A DNA stretch of 64,000 nucleotides from Liolophura sinensis (Eukaryota > Mollusca > Polyplacophora > Chitonida > Chitonidae). Positions 48,022-58,150 of this stretch are shown here, one piece after another. Under the pieces are notes generated by a model, which saw only the letters and a program-made list of their open reading frames with translations, ran no database searches and was not told the origin of the DNA. Made by a program: the position numbers and the translations under genes. Each line of letters starts with the position of its first letter. Within the stretch, counting starts at the first letter, position 1. The DNA lies in the NCBI RefSeq assembly GCF_032854445.1, contig NC_088306.1, forward strand, positions 13,265,386-13,329,385. The letters are read 5' to 3'.

Positions 48022-49700
48022 CAGAAGTACATAGGATTGGGCAGTACTGTACAAGTTTATCTATTTAGTTATTTAAGCCATGCTCATTCATACATCTTCA
48101 AAGTTTTATACCTCAGTATTTTACACATTCCTCACATGCGTACTCTCTGGATAGCTTATTGCAGTCTGCCTGAGCTTTATGTATAAAAGCATTTTCAAAA
48201 AAAAATGGCTTAATTTATGCAAAGTTGATCAAAGTCATGCGATCTTAGTCATGGTTAGCAACAAATGTATAGTGTCACAGGTTTGTCGGTACAGTAATAC
48301 GCTAGCTTTCTCTGTGCATGTGTCTATAATGCGTGTGAAGTTTAGTAGAAACAATGAATTCCTGTTGAAGAGGGTTAGAGGGATACTGTCCACATTTCAG
48401 GTCGCTGCTTTGCACGCGCAGACAAATCTTGTTTTATTCCAGTCTTTAGTGCTGTTATTACACATGAAACCTGGCTATAATATAAAGCATATAGTCATAT
48501 GACATGCTCTTGCATGCATGTGTGTAATGTGGATCTGCTTTTCATTGAATACAAGTGATATCACACAAGTACAGTTTCTCCTGGTTCAGGTACGGAAATA
48601 GGAAATGCAGCATGTCAAATTTTTTTTTTTTTTTAAGGAAAAGACATTTTTGAAAACTGGATATGAAAAAGTGTAAATTTAACACGTACATGCATGCAAG
48701 CCATAATTTTTAATGATTTTTGTGCCAAATGAATACATATGTGTTCTATTTATGCTGAGGCTTAATAAAGCAAAGTAACTTTAAGCATCTGTATATACCC
48801 TTATGTGGTGGAAAACAAAATCAAACTGTGTGGCTGATATCTTTTGAATTGATGCTGGTGGATTTAGTTTTTGTAAAGTTCTTGTACTGTGTAAGAATTT
48901 GTTTCATTCCACATGCATATAAAACTACTAATTCTCTGTCTTGGATGGTTGTGATTGTAATAACTGCTAGCTTTTGTGAGGGTTTGGAGAAGGGTACAAT
49001 GTAAGGAATGTATAAGCATGGCTGTTTAGGAGAGCCAGGAGGGTTGCCTTGTCTTCTGTCCGTGTCGTTACACTAATGGTAACCAGTTGAGAAAAGGTCG
49101 AATATTGGCTATTTTAGGGTGGCTGTTACGTATTCCAAGTCTCGGGAGTGGAGATTGAATTAGCTGTTCGTCTGTGCCCACCACCCCCACCCCCTCCATC
49201 CCCCTTCCCTCTTCTCCGAAAGGCCATTGTGAAGTGATGAACACAACATAAGGACTAACAGACAACAGATAGAACTGAACACCAATCATTTGCTTTGAAA
49301 TGTTTGTCGAAGAGAGATGGCTTCATGTTGGACATGAAGAACACAGTCTGTGGCAGGTGAAAGAGTGACATATTAACTGACTTCTAATGAACTGATATCT
49401 GATTGACTGATCAATTTATGGATAAGTTAGGTTAAGTTTCTTTTCGGCTGTTACCTGTACTACCGATCTTGATGGAGAAGAAACAAAATTATGGGTTATA
49501 GCTCTTCTCTTCCTCCTGTCCTATTTCCAGGTGAATAATTCTATTGGTTGTATCTTTGGAATCCGTGTAGTCATCGATTGGGGTACCTTTCCCTATTGTA
49601 ACTTGGGTCTAAGCTGTGTAGTGTACTATTCTTTACTGTGATACTGTCTTTACTTTACTCTATCCTTTTGCTGTGATAGTTTTGAGGCATACTGGTAACA
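48022..49700. other. AT-rich stretch, no gene seen
   Basis: The + frame at 48179-48502 (107 codons) has no recognised domain. The C-rich run at 49180-49205 is simple sequence. Confidence 0.5.
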
Positions 49701-49713
49701 TATTTCTCATGAG

Positions 49714-50032
49714 TGAGTGAGTGAGTGAGTGCGTGCTTGGGGTTTAACGTCGTACTCAACAATTTTTCAGTCATATGACGACGAAGGAATCCTTAGGGTG
49801 CATGTATGTGTAATGTGCCTCCTTGCTGCAGGACGGATTTCCATCGCTCTTTTATTTAGTGCTGCTTCACTGAGACGACCGAAGGCAAGTAAGCCGCCCC
49901 CGCCCGAGCCATTATACTGATACGGGTCAACCAGTCGTTGCACTATCCCCTTCATGCTGAACGCCAAGCTTTAAAGTTTTAGGTGTGACTCGATCAGGGA
50001 TTGATCCTGGATCTACCGGTCCCGAAGCGGAC
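49714..50032 (-). repeat. SINE family 2 copy with perfect target-site duplication
   Basis: Minus-strand insertion flanked by the 13-bp duplication TATTTCTCATGAG at 49701-49713 and 50033-50045. The + strand starts with the (GAGT)n tail, then GGGGTTTAACGTCGTACTCA, CAGTCATATGACGACGAAGG, GCTGCTTCACTGAGACGACC, CGAGCCATTATACTGATACG, and a head segment with GATCAGGGATTGATCCTGGA. It aligns with the 54.6-kb copy through head, centre and tail but stops short of box A, so it is 5'-truncated. Confidence 0.94.
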
Positions 50033-50237
50033 TATTTCTCATGAGAGTAGTGGTCAATGGAGCTTGGACCAAAATTGCTATTGTGCGGCCTCATTTTGCA
50101 CTCATAGCTTTAGGTTGAGAAAAGGGCAGTTGAGAGCTGTTACAATTTGCACTGAAATCTAAAACATGTATAAACCATGTTTGTAGATATGCAAATGTAT
50201 TCTCTATAGTATATGTGCTGTTGTTGTTGTTTTCCAG

Positions 50238-50320
50238 ACGCAACACCTGGTTCCAGGAACTCGGAGACAGTCATCACAAAGAGGTACATTGGGGCTCCAT
50301 CTTACTTGGGCAGTCTTGAG
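50238..50320 (+). CDS. Candidate exon D of an unidentified gene
   Basis: The acceptor TTGTTGTTGTTTTCCAG and the donor GAG|GTATGT are both good. The favoured frame takes two bases from the codon begun in exon C and reads ATPGSRNSETV and then ITKRYIGAPSYLGSLE, ending on a codon boundary. A second frame (phase 0) is also open; the third closes at a TGA at the end. The Ser/Thr-rich, partly basic sequence looks protein-like, but I cannot place it in a family. It lies 141 bp upstream of a SINE on the same strand. Confidence 0.36.
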
Positions 50321-50461
50321 GTATGTTATCGTTTGTATTACTTTTCCATATCAAAATGTGCTCCTCCTGTGCTGCAATATTGCTGAAGTGTCATTAAACC
50401 ATTATCATTTTTCTATTCATTCGGTAATATTTGACTAACGGACAACTTTCAGATTTGCATT

Positions 50462-50630
50462 CCGGGGCCCCGGTGGCCGAGCTACATGTACTTAAGATGC
50501 TAGCTCAGCACTTATGACCTAGGAGCCTCTCATCTAATGTGGATGGTCGTAGGTTTCGCATGGGCTCTGCCTGGTTGCCTCTTCCCATGATGACGGCCGC
50601 CGTCGTGTTACTGATGATCAAATAAATCAA
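50462..50630 (+). repeat. Short SINE family 1 derivative with target-site duplication
   Basis: A + strand element with a family 1-like head (GGCCCCGGTGGCCGAGCTAC), AGGAGCCTCTCATCTAATG, GGATGGTCGTAGGTTTCGCA and GACGGCCGCCGTCGT, and the tail GATCAAATAAATCAA. It lacks the box B/upper body block and the TTGAGTACGGCGTAAAACAC block of full copies. It is flanked by ATTTGCATT at 50453-50461 and 50631-50639. Either it inserted in this short form or it lost both blocks afterwards. Confidence 0.82.
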
Positions 50631-50639
50631 ATTTGCATT

Positions 50640-52897
50640 TACAAGAGCATTGTATGCACAAGAACAGATATGCTGTGCATACAGGTGTACCACATTGATT
50701 CTGGACTGTTACTTATTTAAGTCATGTAACGTAAGCATTCTACAGACCAATTACTTGTGCTTATTGTAATGGCCAGTATCGTGAAACTAGTGTTCAGTAA
50801 TGTAAACAGTGTGTGGACACAGTCGTTTCTCCTGTAACTAGGTGTAACAAAAGCTAAAGCTTGTTACAGGACGACAAGGAAGGCATCAGGACAGGTAAAT
50901 TCACCTTATCAGGTAGTCTGTGTGGTTTCAGGGGGATAGAACAAACACACACTGGTGGAAAGCTGAAAGCCTTCCCTTTAAACTGTCATGCATAAATGTT
51001 CCATAAGTGTGTCTGGGTTTGTTGTATGTCTGAGGCATTTTCCTGGCACTGGGCTTAGCCAGCCCTTGGGGCAAGACGTTTTTTATGTCATCTTTAAATA
51101 TTTGTTCTTTTATTCAGTGGTAATTGGAATTTAGGAGGTTTGTCAAGTACCTGGCAAAGATTGAAGGTTCACTTTGGGTACTCCGGATCCCTCCACCCAC
51201 ACATGTTTGCTGCCATATAGGCGAAAAATTCTTGAGCTCATTGATAGACACTAGTGAATTAAACTAATAGATATTGAACGTAAATTGTATCTGTGCAGTT
51301 CTAACAATGAAATCGTTTCATTATTTGATTTAAGCATTTCCATTACCTAGAGGTCTGACACACGGGCCTTGGTGGCAATAAGCGGTTGATAATGCAGATG
51401 TTTTCAACTTGTCTTCCACCAGCGTGCATAGCTGTATGTTGCATGTGGGAATGTTTTCCTGAGGTGCTTCGGTTTCCGCATGACACTGATCATCTTCATG
51501 TAAATTAAAAATTCTGGTTTGGCAATTAAGTCATGGGCAATTAGGTCATGGGCAAACCTTCCTTCATGTGACCTACAGACATGCAACTACATTGGTAGAA
51601 TACAAGTTGTTCTCCAAAACAGGAAAACCAAAAAACATCAAGATCAGACATGTAAAAAAGGTAGAATTTACAATTTTACTTTTTTGTGTTTTTGGCTTTT
51701 TTTAGTGTCAGTTCACTCGTAAAATAAAAAAATAAAACTGGAGTCATCCAAACAACAATTAAATAAGTAAATAAGTCACACAGATTTGTTTTATGAACCG
51801 GATTTAATCAACTCACTAAATTCAGTCACATGCTACTGGTAATAGTATTGGTAAGAAAAGTGCCTAGTTTGTATTTCACTGTGACATCTTACGGCATTTT
51901 TTTGCTGTGAAGGAACTTGTTGAAAACTGTTTTGGACCTAGGAGGGTAAAATACACAACCATTGTGTACAAAACAGCTAATGGTGAATATGTGTTAAGTG
52001 ATGATTGATTATCATGTTTGTTCTGTTTAACAAAGTACATGTACTCTTATAAGTTTGGGTGCCGGGCTCTTCCATTCACTATAAAGCACTCTGTTAAGTT
52101 ACCACAGAGAAAGTCAATATTACAACAAAGAAATTCGCCTCTCACTGTGCAGTTGTCTTTGTGAAAATGATTTGTTGAAATTCTTGACTAATGAGAGTAC
52201 TAGTATTTATTCATTTTGTGCAAAAGCTGTTCATGAAATTTGACACACTGGTAATATTACCAGAGCTTTCATTGCTGTAAAAAATGTTCAGAAGTTGTGA
52301 AAAATGATCAGCATTGCTTCATACATGTGTCAGTAATAAATCTGGGGTAAAAACCTGGCATTGGATAGTAGATGTGTCATAATTATGTCATTGTGAGGAA
52401 TTAATTATAGCCCCCTTTCTTTTATTCAGTCGATAATGTTTGCTCTCCTGATCATGAGTATAGAGTGATCATTTCATAAACAATTTAAACTTCTGATGAA
52501 AGTGATGAGAAGTTTTATTTTAAATGTAGCATGACACTTGGTAGTGTTTGCCCTTCTAAGTAGATGAATGTGTTATATGAACAGAGATTATTACCAAACT
52601 GTTAACATTTTTGTGGAGTTATTTGCACAGTGACAATAACTGTCATTTCACCACTCAACCCTAGCACAATGCATGTCATTTATGTCTTTGGCCCTATCTT
52701 GAGGAGGGCGACTTGTCGAGTGCTTCCATTAAGGTAATCGTTTGGAAGATTAGCCTTGTTGACAGGTGTGAGGGTCGGCTTTTAGTTTGATGCTTGATGG
52801 ATCAAGTGTACCATAAGGAAAATAATCGAGGTAAATAGCCAAATTGTTAATTTAAGTGTCTGGATTTTTAACTTTTATTACATATATACACTGAAAC
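50640..52897. other. AT-rich stretch with SINE tail remnant
   Basis: At 51195-51240 the + strand has CTGCCATATAGGCGAAAAAT and TCTTGAG, a decayed SINE 3' domain. At about 51360-51490 another vaguely SINE-like region (GGGCCTTGGTGGC, TGCTTCGGTTTCC) occurs. No gene recognised. Confidence 0.4.
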
Positions 52898-53022
52898 AAT
52901 CTGCAGATGGCCGTGGGTTTCCCCTGTGCTCTACCCAGTTTCCTCCCACCATAAAGCTGGCCACTGTGACATAAGCAAAATAAGTTTTGAGTACGGCATA
53001 AAAACACTGATAAAAAAATAGA
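52898..53022 (+). repeat. SINE family 1, 5'-truncated old copy
   Basis: CTGCAGATGGCCGTGGGTTT, CCAGTTTCCTCCCACCATAA, GCTGGCCACTGTGACATAAG and TTGAGTACGGCATAAAAACA with an A-rich end. It starts within the body; the tRNA-like head is missing. It lies 70 bp from the next family 1 copy, which is on the opposite strand. Confidence 0.85.
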
Positions 53023-53090
53023 TTAGAATAGATGTTTAGATAATTCCGGATATGCTGGATACTGATACATATCTACGTGTATACATGTCT

Positions 53091-53360
53091 GTTATTTATT
53101 TATTTATTTGATTGGTGTTTTACGCCGTACTTAAGAATATTTCACTTATACGACGGCAGCCAGCATTATGGTGGGAGGAAACCGGGCAGAGCTCGGGGGA
53201 AACCCATGACTATCCGCAGGTTGCTGAGAGACTTACGCACATACGGCCGGAGAGGAAGCCAGCATGAGCTGGACTTGAACTCATAGCAACCACATTGGTG
53301 AGAGACTCCTGGGTCATTATGCTGCGCTAGCGCGCTAATCAACTGAGCCATGGAGGCCCT
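53091..53360 (-). repeat. SINE family 1, complete copy with target-site duplication
   Basis: Minus-strand insertion flanked by TACATGTCT at 53082-53090 and 53361-53369, extendable to 13 bp with one mismatch if the tail start is included. The + strand runs through (TTTA)n, TTTTACGCCGTACTTAAGAA, CGACGGCAGCCAGCATTATG and the head CAACTGAGCCATGGAGGCCC. Confidence 0.93.
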
Positions 53361-53369
53361 TACATGTCT

Positions 53370-54573
53370 ATTAACAAAGGCACATGTACATGTGTGGTTA
53401 TGTTTAGTATACATCCATAAAAGCTAACATGGAAATGTGCTTAGAGAAAAAGTAAAAAGTACAAATGTGATAAATGAACTATGGATTGCTTACCAATTTG
53501 CTATGTACATTGGGTCAGAGTGAGGAAGACAAATGAACAGTGTGTATATACTCTAATGACCTGAGAACTGGTAGCCTACCATACACCGGAAGTAATAGCG
53601 CGCATATGAACATATAATGTAACAATATTAAAAAGTAAAATATTTTGTGCTCTGCTTTAAATATTGAGATATTATTTGATGTGGCACTGTCAGCATATGA
53701 AAAGTTTCTTTTCTATCCATTGCTCAGTTTTGTGGTCTGTTTTTGACCAATACTTGTGCATGACTTGTCTTGTACAGTCGGTGTTAATGTCATGCTCCGT
53801 GATAAGCAGGTGTTTAATGGGGGTGCTTCACTCACTGATATTTTATTTTTCAATGGCAATGAACATACCTGGCAAAGGTCAATTGTGTTTTGTAACTATT
53901 GATTCTGCATTAAGTAAGGATTAAACCAGTGTCAAAAGTCGGTTAACATTTGATAAGTGAGGGTCCCTTCCAAGTCAAATGAAGGTTAATCCAGTATTTA
54001 GTATAGATTAATCCTTTGTTAAGCATAGACTATAATCCTTCATTAAATGTGCCAGAACCCATGATAATCCTGATAAGTTTTGCTCGTTAAGGTAATTTGT
54101 TCATCAACTGGAACATCTGGGTTTAATACATGTATCCAGGGAAAACATTCACTTTCAAAGGAAAAAGCCTCTTAGCAGGGAAAGATAGCATTTTGGTGAC
54201 GGAATCCAAGAGTTAGGATTGCTCCTTGGAGGCACTGAATACTTAATTCATTAATGGGGAGTGGAAAGCCTAACTGCCCATGCAGGCTTAGCAGGACTGG
54301 CGTATTAAATCTGGTTCGCAGATTTCAGCAAAAAGACACTGTTAATGTGGCCAGAGGTCAGAACATGAATAAAGGATACATGAGGTCCAGGCTCACATCT
54401 TGGGGGGACAATTGTAGAAATGCTACTTATACCTAAGGCTTTCTTGCTTTTAGCTCTAATATTTAAGAAGGGAGCAGTAGGATTAAACTCCTGACTGGCC
54501 CAGCTTTTGCCATTTAGCTTTTGTCTCACACTGGTGAGATGATGGTCAGAGTAGCTCAGTGAGCAGCCTATGA
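53370..54573. other. AT-rich stretch, no gene seen
   Basis: Nothing recognised. Confidence 0.5.
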
Positions 54574-54580
54574 GCTTAAA

Positions 54581-54950
54581 GCCGGCTTCAGTGGCCTAAT
54601 GGTTAGAGCCTCTGCCTCGAACTCAGGAGATTCCAGGATCAAACCCAGGCCGGGTCATACCGAAGACTTTAAACATGGACCTTGCCGCTGCCTCGCTTGG
54701 TGATTAGCACTGAAATGTTAAAAAAACATGACTGGTTGGCCCAGTGTCAGTGTGTAATGTGACTGGGTGGGGTGTCATTTCTGGTGTCCTTGGCATGATA
54801 CTTCACTAAGGGCATTGACTCGCCTTGCCACAAGCAGACACAATATATGTACATGTACACCCAATGACTTTTCGTCGATCATCATTTGACTGAAAAATTG
54901 TTAAGTATGGTGTAAAACCCCAAGAATGCAGACATACACGTATACAGTAT
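54581..54950 (+). repeat. SINE family 2, full-length copy with tRNA head
   Basis: The only family 2 copy here with a full tRNA-derived head. Box A lies in TGGCCTAATGGTTAGAGC, and box B is the AGGATCAAACCC block about 40 bp on. The central domain follows (GACTGGTTGGCCCAGTGTCA, GTGACTGGGTGGGGTGTCAT, GGCATGATACTTCACTAAGG), then the 3' domain TTTGACTGAAAAATTGTTAA with GTGTAAAACCCCAAG and an AC-rich tail. A possible weak duplication, GCTTAAA, lies at 54574-54580 and 54951-54957. The copies at 20.9 and 49.7 kb align with it. Confidence 0.88.
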
Positions 54951-54957
54951 GCTTAAA

Positions 54958-55450
54958 AGAAAATTAAGACAACAAAAAATATAACCGAATCATCCAGCCA
55001 GAGGAGTGGAAACAGACCAAAACAGACACTGATATTTTTGTCTGAGTTGCTTGGTAACTCTTGGTAATATACATTAATTTTTAATCAGGAATTCTTACGA
55101 GGTGATGGGTCGCGTCATGTTAGAGAAACTGGACACATGATATTGCGTCACTCATACCCCTTACACTGTAGATGTATGATTATAAAGCAAAACGGGGTTC
55201 CATGATGTAAGTGCGTCCATGGGTGATAGATATGTAGAAATGTCTGATTGGTTAAAACTTACAACATGGTGGCTCTTTTGATTGTGCAAACTTTGCTTAC
55301 TTTAAAGTTAAGCTTTTCAGACTTCCTATGGGATAAATTATTAATGTATAAATGTATGTAAGCATTTGGTCTAATGGTGTCTCTTCTTTTAAGCTCAGTT
55401 TGTAATCCGATGACATATACATGTATGACACAAGCTGCTGTTGTTTGCAG
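54958..55450. other. AT-rich stretch, putative intron
   Basis: No further feature recognised. Confidence 0.45.
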
Positions 55451-55573
55451 TGTCGTGGCCATACATCAGCATGTTTATCAGAAAACTCTCAGGGTGCGGC
55501 TGTTAACCCACACTCTGTCTGTAGTTTCCATTATCCTCTGGAAGAAAATGGTGTGTGTGAAAATGAATTACAT
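55451..55573 (+). CDS. Candidate exon E, cysteine-containing
   Basis: The acceptor GCTGTTGTTTGCAG and the full-consensus donor CAT|GTAAGT bound 123 bp, exactly 41 codons in phase 0-0. The favoured frame reads CRGHTSACLSENSQG, then HSVCSFHYPLEENGVCENEL. Four cysteines (positions 1, 8, 24, 36) and the C-x-G-H-x3-C start faintly recall an EGF or laminin-EGF module, but the spacing does not fit well and I would not assign it. A second frame is also open throughout; the third closes at a TAA. The best-looking splice borders in the window. Confidence 0.4.
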
Positions 55574-57844
55574 GTAAGTAAGCCACTGATCAAGCATCAA
55601 GTATTGCCAGCTTTGTTGAGATACATCAATCAAGGTCGTGATCGTGTTTAGGAGTTGAGGAATTTTTAAGTAGATCTAGAAGAGATTAAACAGTAATTGT
55701 GTATGTAAATCATGTGACTGTATAATTAAGCTGGTTAGTGGAAGCATTTGCATACCACAAGCAGCCTCAAGATTACAGTGGACTAAACCCAAGCTTTGAA
55801 TCTGTTCTATAACTGACAGTAGATTTATATTATTGTAATGAGAGCATATGTATAAAGGGGCACTCTTCTTCAAAAGCAGAAAGTAATTCCATCGATTAAG
55901 TAAACCTGATGTTAGTTATAGCAAAGGAATCGTATGTTAACTGGCATGGATTGTGTGAATGCAGTAGGTGTAATTTTTGTATGGTTTAATTTAGATGCAG
56001 ACAAAATGTTACATAGAAATAAAGTAGAAGTTGAAGTAGAAGGAATATCAGTCACAAAAGATCACAATTGACACAGTCACAAGAGGACTTGCATTTGTTT
56101 TTGTTAAGGCACTGAGTAAGTGGGAGGGTTGACCCTTTAACATTTTGTTTGTCATGCATACACAATTTACAATAAAACTGTTATATAATTGCATGCCGTA
56201 AAACAGTTCACGTAGCTCAGTGCAGGTGGTATATTTCAGACCAATCCAGATAAATATTTAGCCGCAGGGACTATTTTAGCCCCAACTGTTGTTTTGTCAA
56301 GCTGCGCACAAGTGGTTCTTGGCAGAACTGAATTCCGTGACAGTGGTGCTATTTATAAAGGGCTGATTATGATCTAATAGGTGACCTCTAAAGGTCACGC
56401 CATTTGTCAAGAGGAATTTGCTCAGCTTTGTTTGGCACCGTCGCTGAGGTCACAGAGCCGGGAAGTACAGTACTCAACACACAAAGACATTTTCAGAACA
56501 CCCGCACAAAAAAAAAGCTTATGGTGAAAAATACATCTCTGGCAGCAGCCTGACTTGCATGGCAATATGATATACATCATGTATTGACCTGTGGGTAAAT
56601 TGAGATTATGCTGTAGTAAGTTGTATGAAAAAATTCATGAAACACCCTGCATTATTCTTAAAGATTTTCAGTCTGCAGTTGTGTATATCCCATGCGTCTG
56701 TGTGCTAGTGCTATGAAGATGATGTGCTTGTAAATGGAGTAGAGGTAGGCAGTGCCTTGATGGTTCTTTACCCAGGCTGTTACATGGGCAAGCTTATGCT
56801 CTGCATGATGCAGGGTTTATTAAAGGAGGGCATTGCTTTGTTTCATTACTAGTGAAGCAAAGTTACAAGCATTTTGTCAAACCTCTTACACTCATTACGT
56901 ACATACACATGTCAATTAATGGACCAGTATTTTAAGCGCTGTATGAATTCCATATTGTGTGTTACTGTCATAATATAGTAGTATCAGTAAATGAAGCAAT
57001 ATTTGGAGCAGGATAGGATATTCTGTCTGATTTCTTCATTTAGCCCTGTTACATACATGTGGCTTGACCAGTGACACTAAATTTTCAATTCTCGCATCTG
57101 GTTCGGTCTGCTTGAGAAGTTGTGGTTTAATTCTCACCTCACTGATTTCCCTGTCCAATCATGGCTTAGACTGAACCTGCGTTTTGTGTTTCCTACCGGC
57201 CATACCCCATTTCCCCTTTTTTAGTGGAATAAAATAAGTAAATTTGACCATATAATTTATTTGTCAAATTTATTTTTAAAATTTTATATTTATGAATGAA
57301 GGTACCGCACAACACTTCTCTAAGCTGATTTTATTGCTTGTGATTTGGATTACATCAGACGCAGGGTTAACATTGAATAAAATCAACAAAAAGGCATTTA
57401 AAGTGAAATATAGTACGTGTCTCGTAGTCATAGTGATGTTGAATATATCTGGATATGTAAACCACATTATAGAGACGCTATTTCAATGTGTACATTCATG
57501 ACAGTGACTGCATGCTCTGTACATGGAGCCTTGGGAAGTGATAGATTCAGTGTAAACAAAGCTTTTAGCGGTCAATCAATGACAGTACAGCCTCTCATGT
57601 TGATCTTATTCGACTTTATTGAATGTAACTCAGCTGTGTTTGCAGTCAAGTTTTTTTCTTCATCACATCTCTCAACCGTTGTTTGAACTTCCAGCTTCTT
57701 ATTCTTTGACAATTGATTTATTGGTTAGCCATTTTACAAAGGTAATAGCATAGACTGTGGGTTAAAACATTAATATTGTATATAGTTGGTATGGTGTAAG
57801 ATAATGGTTGGATGCCAGCTGTATTATGTTTGTTGTGATTGCAG
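55574..57844. other. AT-rich stretch, putative intron
   Basis: No repeat family or exon recognised. Frames at 57276-57686 have no recognisable domain. Confidence 0.45.
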
Positions 57845-58150
57845 TCCACGTGTAAATACACCATGTACTTCTTCCAACAAACTTACATTCTTCTGCCCTC
57901 CTTGGAACCTGCATGGAAGTTTCCACATGTCACAAGGTTTGGGTACAGACTGCTGGCTTCCCCTTCTGATGCTTCCGCAAAGTTTACATTGGCAGAGCGC
58001 TGTCACTTAGCGCTGAAGTGGCCTAATCCTCCCTCCAACAGAAAAGAGCACGCAAATATTTGCTTGGATTTCAGTAAACTTTGCTCAGGAGCTTTGGACC
58101 TACAGCTTGAGTGGAGAGATGTGGCAATCAAGGAGACCAGAGATGTTTAG
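57845..58150 (+). CDS. Candidate terminal exon F
   Basis: After the acceptor TTTGTTGTGATTGCAG the frame that continues exon E in phase 0 is open for 101 codons to a TAG at 58148. It reads STCKYTMYFFQQTYILLPSL, then WKFPHVTRFGYRLL and LDLQLEWRDVAIKETRDV. A frame 100 codons long is unusual here outside repeats. The alternative frame is open to a TGA at 58008 and is also protein-like (NTPCTSSNKLTFFCPPWN). No polyadenylation signal was identified close downstream, and no family is recognised. Confidence 0.3.
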   Translation, partial: STCKYTMYFFQQTYILLPSLEPAWKFPHVTRFGYRLLASPSDASAKFTLAERCHLALKWPNPPSNRKEHANICLDFSKLCSGALDLQLEWRDVAIKETRDV

